Below are positions 1 to 13,755 of a stretch of DNA of 64,000 bases, piece by piece (position 1 is the first letter of the stretch; each line of letters begins with the position of its first letter). The stretch is from Ulota crispa (lineage: Eukaryota; Streptophyta; Bryopsida; Orthotrichales; Orthotrichaceae): NCBI GenBank assembly GCA_963920765.1, contig OY987251.1, positions 5,458,501 through 5,522,500 of the forward strand, written 5' to 3'. Made by a program: the position numbers and the translations under genes. The notes beneath the pieces are model-generated. The model was not told the origin of the DNA, made no database searches, and saw nothing but the letters and a program-made list of their open reading frames with translations.

Positions 1-1414
1 ACGCTCCAAAGATGTACATCACCTAGAGGCTCTATAGCTCAGCATGTATGGCCTCATAGATGTATTATAAAGTTGCATGTCGAGCTACATTTCTCCCCAG
101 AATTTACTACCCCGTTAAAAGCTCCATGCACCAAGTGCATCCATACAATCTGATCCCTAAAATCCTACGCCCATTTTTAGTTATATCCATTTGTAAGTTG
201 CAACCAAAAAAAACTTTGCCCTCCTCCCAAATCAACCACGGTTCTTAAAGGGTTAAGTTTGAAGTTCTTCAATGGTTTTTCTTTTGGAATTGTCACTTGC
301 TAAGTTGCTAGCACTACTAGTTTATGCTTTATACTTGGAAAAAAAAAAAGATTGTATGAGTAGGTAGTATGAGAAGGATATTGAATGTATTGCAAGAGTA
401 CATATTTAGAGTTGTGCCTTTGTATATTAGGATTTTTTCATTATTAAGGAAGATTGATATGTACAAAGATATATAAGGCCTCTCTTTTTAGCTATACAAT
501 TTGTTTGATGAGGTACTTCGCAAAAGTATGTACATGACATTGTATGAAAGAGGTTTAACAACTCAAGTTTACATGGTCGGTTTCATCAAGCAACCGCCAT
601 ATCTCACATGTTCTTCTCCTTCCTTTTGTTCTCATAACATTTGCATATACATTGACCCAAATGTTTAGCATATTTTGTATAGATTTTTTAATGCATTATA
701 TAGGGTTTGCAAAAAAATTGCATTTGAAAAGATCGTTTCCACAAAAGACATACTCAATCATTTTTGTAATGTGAGATTGTTCATAGTATGTAAGTTAACA
801 TATATCCATTAGAACTTTCTCCACTAACTCATTTTGATTCCAAAAATGGCATGTTGTAAATTAAATCAAGAGGATGGCAATTCTATTTGATATTGAAGTT
901 TTCCTTGTTTATGAGCTTTGATTTTGCACCATATATGCTTGTCCATGCATGGGTGACAAGTTTGATAGGTCATTGCCACTCTTGCTATTAAGCTCTTGGA
1001 TGAGGTGATAGTCATCTACATACTTGCCCTTCTATTTACTCAAGGATCCTTATGAAGATTTTTTCATATATAGGAAGCTACATCTTGCCAAAATGGTTAA
1101 AAATACTCCACAAGATCATAACTAACAATTGATAGTAAGCAACTATAGAGGTTTGTGGCAATTATAATCAAAAACATTAATTGTGTACAATTCAAATTGA
1201 TTTTGTTGAGCAAATCAAATGAATCTACAAGCAATTAAACAATTGATGAAATAACATTGTTTTGCATTATTGCAAGACAAACTTGTGTGTGATGGAAAAC
1301 CATACCTTAAGATTCAATATTTGATTGTGGAAGCAAGAAAGGTCTCAAGTGATGTAAATATGGAAAGGACCTCCTAAAAGATTATACATGCCCTAATATC
1401 TTGGCTAAAATAGA
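1..1414. other. AT-rich flank without a supported gene
   Basis: I see no conserved reading frame here. Short open frames are low-complexity and have no splice-consistent neighbours. The stretch may hold the promoter and 5' leader of the gene that begins at 1415; no clear TATA box or leader exon could be fixed. Confidence 0.5.
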
Positions 1415-4400
1415 ATGCAGTGTTCTAGGGCAAGGAGAAAGATCATAAATATCAAACAATTAGGAGTTTGGAATAATATTGGGTCATCATCTTTAATACC
1501 TAGCTATAAGTCTTTCACAATTCCTACATCAAGAGGTTTTCCTTCAAATGAAGTTACCACCCTTAGAAATAATCAAATGGCCGTGAGCTTCACATGCCAA
1601 GAGAAACTTGCCATGGGCACAAAACATATTCAAGAGTTCACTTCATCCAAGCCTCCTTTGCAAGTTGAGCATGGCAACAACAACAATGGTGATTTTGCAT
1701 GCCAACATTTCGTGGTTCTTGTCAATCCCTTAGACTTGATAGACTTTTGATTTTCTCTTGTTTTAATTTTGATTTTATTTTAGGCATTGTTTTCTTTGTA
1801 AAAAAATTCTATTGCATTTTTTCTTCTTTTTGCTGTAGTTGATTGAATTTTTGAGCGTGCATGCAATTCAATTTTGCTCAAGTTTTGCTTGTTATGACAA
1901 TCAAAATGGCTCAATAGAAGAAGTTGATGTATTGTATTTGATAAAAAATTCAAGTGGTTCTTAAACAAGCTATTGTCATTTTAAATATTGCTACTCACTT
2001 GATGATGTTACAAAAGTCTTAATGAGTTCAATTTCTATCTTGATCAAGATGGAAACTTGGCACATACCAAACGTGAAGTTAAACAAGTTGTTGTTAAATT
2101 GTATGGCTTAAGACAATCCAAAGCTACAACATTTTCTGTTAATCATGGGAGTGGTATGAGTCTTATTATTTCCTTGAACAAAATCAACTTTATTTAAAAA
2201 AATTTTTTAGTGTATTTTGAAAAATGGGGTTTGTTTTATTTTGTCATCATTTTAAAAAATTTCACAACTCCTATTGGACGTAATATTCTTAAAACCTTGA
2301 GCCACCAAGTATAAAGTGTGTTCTTTTAAAATTTTACATGATTTATAACTTACAAAATAGATGCTTTTGAATTTTGAGTTTTGAATTTTGTTGTATATCA
2401 AAAATTAAAAAATTGTGAAATACCTAAAATCGATATATACCATGAGATGAGTTGGCATATTGTGGCAAAATCATACATTGCAATAGAAATAATAATAGTT
2501 GATGTACAAGTTCTTGTTGCTTATTTGATTGAGTTTAAAACATATTCAGTATTTTAGAAGAGTCTTGCTTGTGTTTGTAATATGATTTTGATTAGTGATG
2601 ATTGGCAGAGCTTATAGAGGACATGGAAATCAAAGCTAAATCTTGTAATCACCTTTGGAGTAATACCATCAATTGTTTAGAAAACACGCAAAATAATAGC
2701 CATTCTTTAAATTGTGGCCATCCAGATTTCCAATCTTTTCAATATGTCAAGCCAATAATTAGGATTTTGCATGAAGATTTGCAAATTCTTGAAGAGAGAG
2801 AGTCAAAGAAAGACCTTAATGAATTGCAAAAAGAAGACAACCTCAATTTGCATTTGAATGGAGAAAATTTAGGTTATATATGTAGCAACAACTAGGAAAC
2901 TCTCTTCCAATTACACTTATTTTACTTAATATAATGCTTTGCATTCTTTTACAATGAGAAACTTAATTTATGTTATTGCTATTATTGTAGTCATGCAAAC
3001 TATTCCATCTTATTGGTTTATAAGAATCTTTTTTACCCAAAATTTGAAAATATGCATATAATGCAAGTGGTTATTTAGGAAATATGACTCCAACTAAAAA
3101 AATTGTTGTTTGTCAGAACCTAAAGATGAGCATACAAAGAGAGAATTGCCAAAACATGATCTACCTACTCAAAGTTGTTTTCCTCGTCCAGTGAATCTCA
3201 ATTGGATGTCAAATGCAAATTTGTGTAGGAGATGCTCTAGCACATCATTTTCTAATACCAACCAAGCTGCAAGTATTTGCGATACATGTGTGGAGGGCAC
3301 CAAATTCATTGCTCCAAGTTGTTCTTTTCAACGAGGTGTTCCACGGTGATTAGTTTCATTATTACACCATATTGCTTGACATCAAAAAACCTCTCCAAAT
3401 TGGTCATGGATTGTTTTAATGTTTTTTTAACTAGTTGATGGCATAGCAATATGTACATTGTTGTGATAACATTTCAATGTTTTAAAAGTTGTTTTAAATT
3501 TTGACGTTTTATCTTATATCAAAAATAGTAAAATCTCCATCAAAATGATACTTACCATAGATTGGCATTTCCATTACATCCATGAATTAATTGAAATAGC
3601 ACTTAAATGGTTAATTAATTAGAAGAAAGTTTTGTAATGGTTTATTGTACAACATTGCTCAATTGTTATAGTTTCCTTTAAGGTTCCAAGTTTGGATGTG
3701 GGCAGGGCTGTTCGCTATTATGTTGAGCCTGTGCCTTTAAATGAAATCAAGTGCTTTCCTTGTAGAACTGAAGTACCAGCATGCTACCAGAGAATGAACT
3801 TGAAGGGATCAACCATGTATACAACTCAAGCCATGAAGCAACCAAGTGTAGATTTGCAAAGTAGAAATTTGGTTCAACCCTCCCAAAGACACACATGTGG
3901 AACCACCCACTACACATCAAGAAATGATCATGTGTTGGTATGTCCAGCTCCATGGATTCATAAAGGACAAGTCTTTCTTGGAGTCCCTGCCATGTGTGTG
4001 GATCAACAAAAATATGAAGTAAATTGGGCGCCACCAAAAAATAAAAGCCAATTAGCATCAAATAAAGAAGGCTTAATTTGCGAAATGCCAGATCCTGTGT
4101 TTCCTCCAGTTTATCATACTCCCAACTTTTCAATTGACTTAGACATGGACTCACAACGCCATTTAGAAGAGCAAATTTCACATGAAATTTTGATGCTAAG
4201 TCAAAAGCTCGCCAATTTGCAAGCACGTTATGGAGCTAAACGTCTTGTACATGATAATATCAAATCTACTATTTTGAGTTGCCCAGAAACGCCTCTTTTA
4301 TTGGATAATCCAACTACCTACAAGGATGTCAAGTGCAATAATTCTTCTATCTCAAGCATGAATGAAGATCCAAATCAACAACAACTTGCAACTTCATCAT

Positions 4401-7080
4401 CTTCAAGATCTACAACTCATCGGCAACTTGATTTAAGGTGCCAGGTTAGTAGAGTTGTTAAAAGTTTCAAACTGAGCAAATTTGAATCAAGTTTAGCCAT
4501 TTCATTAGAAATCATATATTCTTCATTGATGTTGTGGCAATATACTTTGCTTGATTTCAAGTTAATATTTTTCTACAACATATCCTATACTTTTGTCGAA
4601 TTGCTTCATTAAAGGTTTAAAAACTTAACAAGAATTGCTTTTTCTAACATTTATACAAAAACACACTTCATTATGCTAGGTTGAAGAAAGAAAGTCCAAA
4701 GGCAAATACATCAAATCAAATGCAAAAGAATCACCATCAATCACTTCAAATAGAAAAATTGATTCGAAAACAACTTCCATGGACAAAAACCATTCAAATT
4801 ATAGAGGCTCTTTTGGTCTTGGAAATAACACAAAAAGAGGAGTTGAAGCAATGTTAGCACAACAATGGGAAGAAGTTCCTAAAGAAACTATGCAAGTTGA
4901 AAAATTAAGCAACAACAAGTTCAAAAAATTTACTCAAAAAGGAAGAGAACTTATGGATGAGTGCTCTTACTCAAATGACATGAAGGAGCATTTGAAAACT
5001 GGAGGAGCCAATGTGCAAGGTTATCCAGATAGAAACAAACGATTTGATTGGGTTAAGACACTTCGATTTGGAGGCATTAGTGTCCGTGAGAATCATGGAT
5101 GTAGTGATTTTGCCTCTCAAGTAGATAGTAAGCCATCCTCACCACAAATAGAATTTGCAGATGTAGACGCTGAGACTTGGCTAAGGGATAGTAATGAGCA
5201 TGAAGTAATACCAACATCTATGAGCAAATATGTGCAAGCAGGTGGGATCAACTCTCCAAAGGATTCTATTGATGTATGTTCAATTGATACTGACAATTTT
5301 GGTTTTAGACCCAAAAAAAGGTTAGATAGTAGCATTGAAAGACTAGAATGCAAAAAAGCTGAATCTTTGGAGGAATTAGGGGGTTTGAATTCTAGGCTTG
5401 CTCATCATTTAGTAAAAGCAGGTTTGAGAAGGGCACCTTCATTTTGGAGGGTGCCTGGCATAAGACATGTTCCAAATGCTACTTCTAAGTTGAAAAAAAA
5501 AGCATTTGGATTGCGAAGTCCAAAAAAAGATGGAGGAAAGCGTTTGCGTCGAAGAACATTATTTGACCCTACGTCAAATGATCATGAAGTTGCATCCATA
5601 ATAAAAAATAAAAAAAATGTGAGTCAATCATGTGATTTGATGGTACAACCTTATGACCAAGCCATAAAGTGCACAATGGGTGGAGATTATGAAGCCGAGT
5701 ATGAAACTTTTGTAGAAAACACTCCAGATGTTGGCTTACAAAATGGTACTTTAGACTTTGAGGAATACACTTCAGTGGTTAATAAAGAATCTTTAACAAG
5801 CCAAGAAGATGGACAAATAAAAAGAAGAAGTCCATTTAGCTGCCAAGAGAAAGCAAAACTCTTAGAGGTACCCATAATGAGTCTCACAAAGCAACCTCCT
5901 CATCAAGCAACAAAGAAGACTTTCATTAGGTGTATTGAATTGGTGGTAGCTACTAAGAAAAAAAACCAAGTTCTTTCCAAATTAAATGGACACAAAGATT
6001 CAAGATACAACTCCCATAGAAAGATAGTAGATTGTTTGGAAATGCCATCCATTGGGATGGAAAGTGATAGAATTCATGTTATTGAAGGTAAGCATGCAAT
6101 TGCAAAGACAAATGGTCATTTTTAGCATCATCATCATGATCAACCAGTTGATTAGTGTCCACTATATGATTCCAACCAACTAGAATCACAAGTGATGAAG
6201 TACAAGTGAGTGTTTGAGAATGAATATGATGGAAGCAAGCTTTAATGGAAAAAGACAAATTAAGCTTTCATACTCTTGAGCTGGCAAACTATATTGACAA
6301 AAAGGAGAATTCAAAATTTGACTTGGGTATCTATGTGATACTTGCTAGTTGTGGTTTTTACTTAATCTAAAGGATGTGTTCATTAGTTTGGCAATTTTCA
6401 GTAGTCTTGGAATTTGTTTGTGCAACTACACTAAATACAATCTAAGTATGTCTTGTTTTTCTAAAAAAAAATTGTTGATGCATCTCTAATCTGGAAATTG
6501 AAATTTTGCCATTATAATGAACATCTTCATTTTAGATTAATTTAGGGTTGTTTGATGTGTAACGAATGACTAATTTTTGGATGTTTTGGTTGCAGGTGTT
6601 GTGTGCCAAGACAATACGCAATGGACTAAGGAGCAAAGCATTGGAAAGCCAAAACAATCAAAGATCTCAAGCGCCATGGCTCTAATTGAAATCCAAGGAA
6701 TTAAACAAAATGTTTTTCATGACTCCAAGGGAGAAGTTGGAGATAGCAAAGGATATTTAGAACATGCCTTCAAAATACTAGATAATCAATCAAGGTTAAA
6801 TATGGGCAATGAACAAAATCTTTACTTACAAATCAAATCGACATCATCAAATCTCAAAGATCTATGGTTCTTTGAGAGCAATAGAGATGATGGCCGTAGA
6901 TCTTCTTTATTATTTCCAATTGCAATTCCAAAAGCAACAAGATATGATAACAAACAACAAAAGTTTATAGCTTTATCTTCTAATTTGGCAAACCAAGATT
7001 GCATTGTGGATCATGTTTTTAATTTGATATGCATCCTCTTGAAAATGATGCCAAATCAAATGGATGTAGAACAACTATGA
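1415..7080 (+). CDS. Uncharacterised plant protein, six exons, about 1137 aa
   Basis: I do not recognise this family. Six exons join in one frame: 1415-1688, 2609-2872, 3117-3345, 3691-4444, 4680-6087 and 6596-7080, total 3414 nt. Every junction has GT/AG ends and matching phase (1,1,2,0,1), which random open frames would not give. ATG 1415 is chosen because an in-frame TAA lies three codons upstream; an additional upstream exon cannot be excluded. The product is hydrophilic with no signal peptide or membrane segment. Visible features are a Cys-rich patch in exon 3 with two CxxC pairs (CRRC...CDTC) that could bind zinc, a heptad-like stretch near the end of exon 4 (EEQISHEILMLSQKLANLQ), and a basic, Lys/Arg-rich block in exon 5 around SPKKDGGKRLRRR, suggesting a nuclear or nucleic-acid-associated protein (inference). 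The first exon and its start are the least certain part. Confidence 0.6.
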
Positions 7081-9851
7081 GCTTGTTAAAAGGAGATTTT
7101 TAATGCTGTACAAAATGAGAGACTTGGGCTACTCAAAATTAAGAAAGGAGATCTCAAACTTAGAATAGCACTTGTGCAAATAACCCTTGTGATTTAAAGG
7201 GTGTAAGGCAAATAGCTATGTAATTGAAGAGTGGCATTAAACTAGATAAATGCCAAAGCAAAGAAAGTTGATAAAATTGCCACAAACTACAACAAAAAAA
7301 GGCTCCATTGGAATAAAATTCAACAACAAGAAGTTGTATTTTAATAAGACAATATAAATGCATAGGTCACCTTCTTTATAATGGATATATGTAGGCTAAT
7401 GCAAGAATGTGTGTGTGTATATTTGTTTTTTAATGGTGACTTTATTGGTAACAAAATTGCTTAGTGACATACTTTGTTTAAGCATTAGATTTTTTTTGCA
7501 TTGGAGACTATAATTGAACACATGTGATCCAATTCTTTTGCAAAAGTCAAACATGTACTATATTAGGTAAATGATTTATTACCAACACTAGAAAAGTTAA
7601 CATTTTTGTTGTTGTAGCTTGAAAACATTGGTGTTGTAAGCTTTAAATTAGACCAACAAAATAGAACTAATAGAATCAAGTTTAGCCAAGTGAATTCTTT
7701 TGCAATGAAAAAAGCGTAAAGGTAAAACATTTGTTGCTTCATTTGAGCTTTGTAATTGTAATTGATGTTGTAAGTTTGCCAAAATGTTGTATTAGTATAA
7801 TTGAATAAAACCATTTTATTATAATTGTAGCAATGGAACATTCAAAGCACTATTATAATCCTAATTGTGACAAATGGTAATTAATCACAATCCTTACACC
7901 TTGCCCAAGACCTTGCCTCATGCTAAAAATTGATTTGCCTTTCAAACATTGAGACCATCCATTTTTATTGTGATTGAACGTGGAAAAGACGTGTGTTCAA
8001 TGTGTACTTTGTGTATTTTGTGTTGTCTAAGAACATCAATGGATCATTTTTGTAAAATAAATATATAAGATAAGAATTGAAAAGTTTTCAAAAATCCACA
8101 TCAAAATTTTAAATTTTATCTTTTTATGATTTCAAAATACAAAAAGAAAAATCAAGATAATCACATAGGGAAAGATGAAAACCTTGCTATTTTATTTTAT
8201 TTAAATTCCTTGTCAAGTTAAATTAACTTAATAGCTATTGGTGATCCAATTTTCCAAATTTTGTGCTTCCAACTTGATCAAGATGGAATATCTATTGATG
8301 TTGAGTTATTCTTTAAGCTTATAAAAGGATTATACAAAACGCGGAGTAGTATTAAACACAATTGCCATGTGTTTCAACTTTGTCAAAGATAAGCCATAAG
8401 ATGTGGTGATTGAAGAATCTTTCAAAAAAATATCCTAAGATTTAAAATAGTCATTTGTCTACTCACTCATGCACAATCTTTAGAAATATTTTCATTTTGC
8501 ATAAAGAAAAATGTACAACATGATCAAATAATACATTTTATAGATTCAAATACAACAATAGGTATGAAAAAGATTGACACATAAATGACATTGAATGACA
8601 TGCAATGATTAAAGTTCCAAATCTTTTTTTAAAATCAAGGTTCAATTGATTACTGAACCACATTACATGATTGTTTGTTGTTGCTTTTTATTCTTGAAAT
8701 AGATTAATCCTTGTATATAAACAATTATTATTCAATGGAAAAATTTCTAAACTTACTACTACAAAGAAAAAAACGCTTTTTGGATAATTTGAATATGGAG
8801 TGAATTACAAATTTAGAGGAACTTGGAATGAAAGCTTCCATAATGTGAAGCATTGAATCTCAAGAAAGAAGAGAAGTCATGAAGCATAAATATTTTTAAG
8901 AAACTCTTTCACCCATTGATTATAACCAACAATTGGTACAATTACTCCTCTTGCTAATCAACCAATGCTTTATGTGAAAGAAGAAAATCTAATTTTAAAG
9001 GGGTGGTGTGAAACATAAGATATCTAATTCCAAACTACAATGTTTATTATGATGTAGTTAATTTTGTTTTGATTATACAAAAGTTAGGAATAATAATCTA
9101 TATTCAAAACATTGGAAGCTCTTTGCAAAATATCACAGGAACTTTGTAAAATATTTGGAGACCTATGTCCCTCAACATTTGACAACCTCTCCATGTTTTG
9201 TTTGACAAAGTCCAAAATTACATGAATAGTTCAATTTTAGTTAAATATCGCATTTTTTCCCTTGTTTAAAGTTTTGTGTAATGTATGCAATCCTCATAAC
9301 AAACAAGGGTCTAATTCAACACAAGAATAGATATTCATTGGTGCTATTCATTTCATGATGTAACATAAGAAACAAACCCTCTTAAATTTAAAATTGAATT
9401 TCTATACTATAGAAATTCAACTATTGAAAGTATTTTCAAATCTTGGATTACAATGAAAATTTGTGCACTCAAGTAGTTGCTTATATTGCCATGTATACTT
9501 GTCAACATACAAAAGTTTCAAATCTTGCTAGATTTCATCTTTATTCAATTATATTTAAAAATTACTAGGTTCCAACTACTAAAGAAATTGGACTTTGTAA
9601 ATATCATTTAAGGAATTTCTAAGATATCTGAAAAAACACCTAAACAAAATTGTGTCTAAACATTGTTTTAGGTTAAATTTTAATGGTCTAAATTTACAAA
9701 GAACAAAAGAAAATAATGCAATACAAATGATTTTTACCAAAATCAAACATGTGACGCCTAATTATTTTATTAAATGACTACTTTAAAGCAATATGTTTAT
9801 TCTATAGCTCTTGATTCTAGCATTTTATCGTGAAAAAAAGGAAGCTAACTG
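7081..9851. other. Gene-free AT-rich spacer
   Basis: About 2.8 kb of AT-rich sequence after the stop codon of the preceding gene. Frames are short and show no splice-compatible partners or recognisable domains. No tandem array or clear terminal inverted repeat was seen. Confidence 0.5.
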
Positions 9852-10792
9852 TTAACCCCTAAAGGCCCAAGCAATTTTCTCCAGTGAAAGTCACTATTAA
9901 CTGCCACTTTGGGAGGAATGAGTAGAAAAGTAGGAAATAAAGTTTGTTTTGCAAATCCAACCATAGGATCTTGCCTTAGACTAGAAGAGGTACTTGTGGG
10001 AAAAAATCAAGTCATTCTAGATGGAGAGGAGGGAGATATTTACATCTAAAGTGAAAAAAAGGTTTTTTTTTGTGTTGTCCAAAAAGTTTCAAAAGCCTTT
10101 GTCCACACTTACATGAAAAAAATTACTCTACACAAAGCTGAAGTTTCTTTTTTCCATGTAGTAGACCAAGTTAGGTATGTGTGGGAGAATTTTCAAATCA
10201 ATTTGAACTATACAACACATGGAGGAAAATAGTAAGTAAAAAGAAGTAGAGAATGAGTCAAATCACTAAATTGTTAAGAATTTAATAATTAAAATGAAAA
10301 AACGAAAATCCCAATAGTTATAATGTTGGGATAAACAATCTACTTCCTTAGGTTTAGTTTATTTTCCAAAATATTAAAAACTGTGGAAAATAAAAGACTT
10401 CAAAGTTTATTTTAGAGTAGAGAATCCATAACTGCTTGCAAACTAAAACATCTCATGACTTTCATCTCATCAATTGAAGTTGAATGATTCAAAGCTCCCC
10501 ACATATGAAAAAATCTAAAGAACCAATTTCAGATTTTTAATTTTAGAAAATATAAAATTTTAAGAAGTTTTTGGGCTGCTCGGATTGCCCTCCCTCCCTC
10601 AGGCAGCATAAATTCTTGCATATCTTCTTCGTCAAATGTCAGAATGATGAAAAAATTAGATTCCTCAGTAAGTCTTGGAATTCCGCACCTTCAATAAAAG
10701 TTTTAAAAAATCACAAAAGCTAGATTAACTATAGGTACATGCCCAAAATCTCAACTATCCCCCTGGGGGACAGCTGGGCCTTTAGGGGTTAA
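9852..10792. mobile_element. TTAA-flanked non-autonomous DNA element, 941 bp
   Basis: Both ends are TTAA followed by an inverted terminus: TTAACCCCTAAAGGCCCA on the left and its complement TGGGCCTTTAGGGGTTAA on the right. Just inside the right end is a small hairpin, CCCCCTGGGGG. No coding capacity is visible. The interior is shared with the elements at 11321, 30055, 31766, 45822 and 47329, including the stretches around 'ggttctttagact' and 'gagatgaaagt'. Ends of this form, with TTAA as presumed target duplication, are the signature of piggyBac-type elements; assignment to that superfamily is inference because no transposase is present. Confidence 0.8.
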
Positions 10793-11320
10793 AACATTAT
10801 TGAATCAAATTTGAGTTCCAAGCCATGTAATTGCAGGTCTCAACAATCATTTAGAATTGCATCTCCATCATTCATTACAAGTTGAAAGATACAAAAATAT
10901 TATAACAAAATGAACATTTTATGACTCTAAATTATGACTATTTTGAGTCATTCATAATTATAAATGACTTACAACAGTCATAACTTAGAGTCATGTTGCA
11001 GTGAAATAAATGAAATTCTAATTATTCCAAGATAGGCATTTTTGCTACCAAAACTTTGTTGTTGCACCAATTATTTCATTGCATTTTAATGCATGGTTTG
11101 GGTGAGGATTGTTCTTATAATAAAATTTTGTAGTCTTTGTTGGCACCTGCTAAACTAAACAGGGAAGTTCAAATAAGAGGTTGTAAGTTAGTTTAGCATT
11201 ATTGTTACACAATTATGCCAAAGAAGGTGAAGTTGTGGGAAAATTTTCTTTTTTATGAAGTGACTTGATACAATCATTTCTTTTACTTCTTTTTCTACAA
11301 TAAAAGAGTGCATCTTATAT

Positions 11321-11462
11321 TTACCCCTAAAGCACTAAGCTTGATTTTTCACCAAAATTGCTCCAAAACTGCCATTCTAGTACAAGTACCAAATTTTAGA
11401 AAAAAAACTTTTTTTTGACAAATGTAACCGTAAGATCTTGTATTGCACTAGTATCCAAAGAT

Positions 11463-11497
<35 letters not shown>

Positions 11498-12276
11498 TTT
11501 TCACCATGTAGATTGTTAGATATTTGAGTTTGAATTCACAAAAAGTCATTTTTAGTCTCTGCAAAAATCCACTCTAGTTGCACTTCACAAGGTCATGTTT
11601 GTATGAAAAAAACTTCAAAATGGTTGTGATTTTTTGGATTTGTTCTTCAAAGCAAGATGGGTACACACTTGAAAATTTTCAAATCATTTGGGATTGTAAA
11701 ACACATGGAAAAACAATATTAAATAAAAAGAAACTATAGAGAATGATTCAAACCACTAAATTGTTAAGAACTTAATTTTGGAAATGACAAAGTCCAATCC
11801 CAATGGTTATACTATTGTGATAAACAATCTACATCTTTGAGTTTTTGTTTTTTTTTCTAAAATATTGAAAATTGAGTAAATCAATGGACTTCAAAGTTTA
11901 TTTTAGAGTAGAGAATTCATAATTGCCCGCAAAAAAAAAATCTCTTCTTAACTTTCATCTCATTGATAAAAGTGGAATGATTCAAAGCTTCTCAAGTATA
12001 TACAAATCTAAAGAACCAATTTTAAAAAATAAAATTCAAACAATGTATTTTTTTAAAGAAATTTTTTGGCTACCGGCCGAGCAAGGAAAACTACATATCA
12101 TGCAAGAACTTTTGAACCATGAAGTCAAAAGTTATGAAAATTGTTGGGCCTTAAAGCTGCTACTTGGACACATCTTGTGTGAAATTTTTAAAGAAAAAAA
12201 ATGAAAACCCCATTGGTAGTGAGCTACCCAAAATTGTTATGTTGCCAAAAATGGTGTTCAGTGCTTTAGGGGTTAA
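11321..12276. mobile_element. TTAA-family element, 956 bp
   Basis: Second long copy of the family. The left end reads TTACCCCTAAAGCACTAAG (one A of the TTAA lost) and the right end GTGCTTTAGGGGTTAA. The inner sequence follows the 9852 copy closely over several hundred bases. It carries a run of 31 adenines at 11465-11495. No coding sequence. Confidence 0.75.
11465..11495 (+). repeat. Poly(A) tract, 31 bp
   Basis: An uninterrupted run of adenine inside the TTAA-family element. There is no adjoining retroelement body, so it is read as slippage expansion within the element rather than a poly(A) tail. Confidence 0.9.
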
Positions 12277-12560
12277 CATGATAAATAGTTTTCAATTTTT
12301 TCAATTGAAGCTTCACAACACAAATCTCTTGATTTTGTCAAAAATAACATAGTCTAACCATCATAAACTGAGCATTTGGAATAAGATGTGATTTATTGTC
12401 ACTCTACAAAATTAAATTAATGCAAGACTACAAATGTACTTGGAAAGATAGTGTGCACAAAGTAGAAAGCATATCACAACTTGCTTCATTGATCAAAGAC
12501 GTGTCACTTCTATCATGAATGCTTATCCCATTATTCCTTCATTCATTAGAAGAAACCCGT

Positions 12561-12731
12561 GTTTTAGGTGACAAGTCTGTATTTCTTAGAATAGATTTTA
12601 GGTGACATTTATGTTAACACCTAGTTGTATTCATGTTTTCAAGATGTAACATAGGATGTTATTATTGATATAAAAACAATTGGATGTCACCTACAATTAG
12701 TTCCAAAATGTATGGACTTGTCACCTAAAAC
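12561..12731. mobile_element. Small MITE with about 17 bp terminal inverted repeats
   Basis: The left end GTTTTAGGTGACAAGTC is repeated in inverse at the right end (GACTTGTCACCTAAAAC). A further AGGTGACAT / ATGTCACCT pair lies internally. The 171 bp unit has no coding capacity. The superfamily is undetermined and no target duplication is obvious. Confidence 0.6.
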
Positions 12732-13660
12732 ATCTAATGATTGAAAGTACACTAATGGTAGAGACCTAAATTACACAATTCTTGAATGTCTTGATTGATT
12801 TTAATAAGGCCCTAAATAACACCCAAATAGACTCTTCCTAAACTTGTAATTTTGGCACTTAATTGCTAGTTAATAATACTACATCAAGGCATTGTTTATT
12901 GTAGCTATTCTTTGTTAGATGAAATAATTTTTCTTAGAATACTTTTGTTAGAGTTCATCTAATCATATATCTTTTGGGCATCTTGTTATTTCAGATAATT
13001 GTTGTGGTTTACTTGTTTATTGCCTTCTATTGTTAACATCAAGATTGTTTTTTTTTTTGGGCTTTGTAGACAATACAAAAAATGGTGTTATATAGAAATC
13101 ATGATTGATTTTGAAAATTGAAGCTTGGAGTATGTGGTTGGTAGAACTAAATTGGACAACACTAGAGGTTTAGTCTTTAAACTAATATACTATTTTTTTT
13201 AATTACTAGGCAAAAAGTTATATCAAATATAAATATTGTTACAACTATCTCATATTAAAAAAATTATGATAACATTTACTTGCCGGCTTACATCAAGTAT
13301 TACCTTCTTTTTGAATATCTTTTATTTGCACATGATTTTCTGAAATTTAGAAACCTGTCCTTTACACCCTTCTTTCTTTCAATCACATCATTTTTTGTAT
13401 GTTCCATGAATAAACCTCCAAAAGATTTGGAGTGCAAAGTTTAAATGACGAATAAATCCAAAGAGATTTTGTTACGAAACATATGATTTTCATCAATTCA
13501 AAAATTTCCCAATTCTTATATTACTTTGGTTCTTACACAATATAGATTATAAAAAAAACCCTTATATTCAAGAACTCTCTAGTTCAGATATACAAGTACG
13601 GTGTACAAAAGTAGGTTTTTGGTTCAAAAAATTTCCCAAATTAATGAATGTTATAAATTA
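12732..13660. other. AT-rich spacer, nothing recognised
   Basis: No supported gene, tandem array or inverted repeat was found between the small MITE and the 95 bp TTAA element. Confidence 0.45.
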
Positions 13661-13755
13661 TTAACCCTTAAAGGACAACGCTGATGTTCTTTGTTTGCTG
13701 CAAATACTCGCAGTGTAACCAAATCACAACTACTGGTCCATCCTTTAAGGGTTAA
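13661..13755. mobile_element. Miniature TTAA-family element, 95 bp
   Basis: The ends are TTAACCCTTAAAGGAC and TCCTTTAAGGGTTAA, an inverted pair of about 14 bp with TTAA at each outer edge. The interior is unique. It looks like an extreme internal-deletion derivative of the longer elements. Confidence 0.7.

Noticed and set aside
3747-4226. 159-codon minus-strand open frame
   Set aside because: It lies entirely opposite exon 4 of the plus-strand gene and has no splice or domain support.
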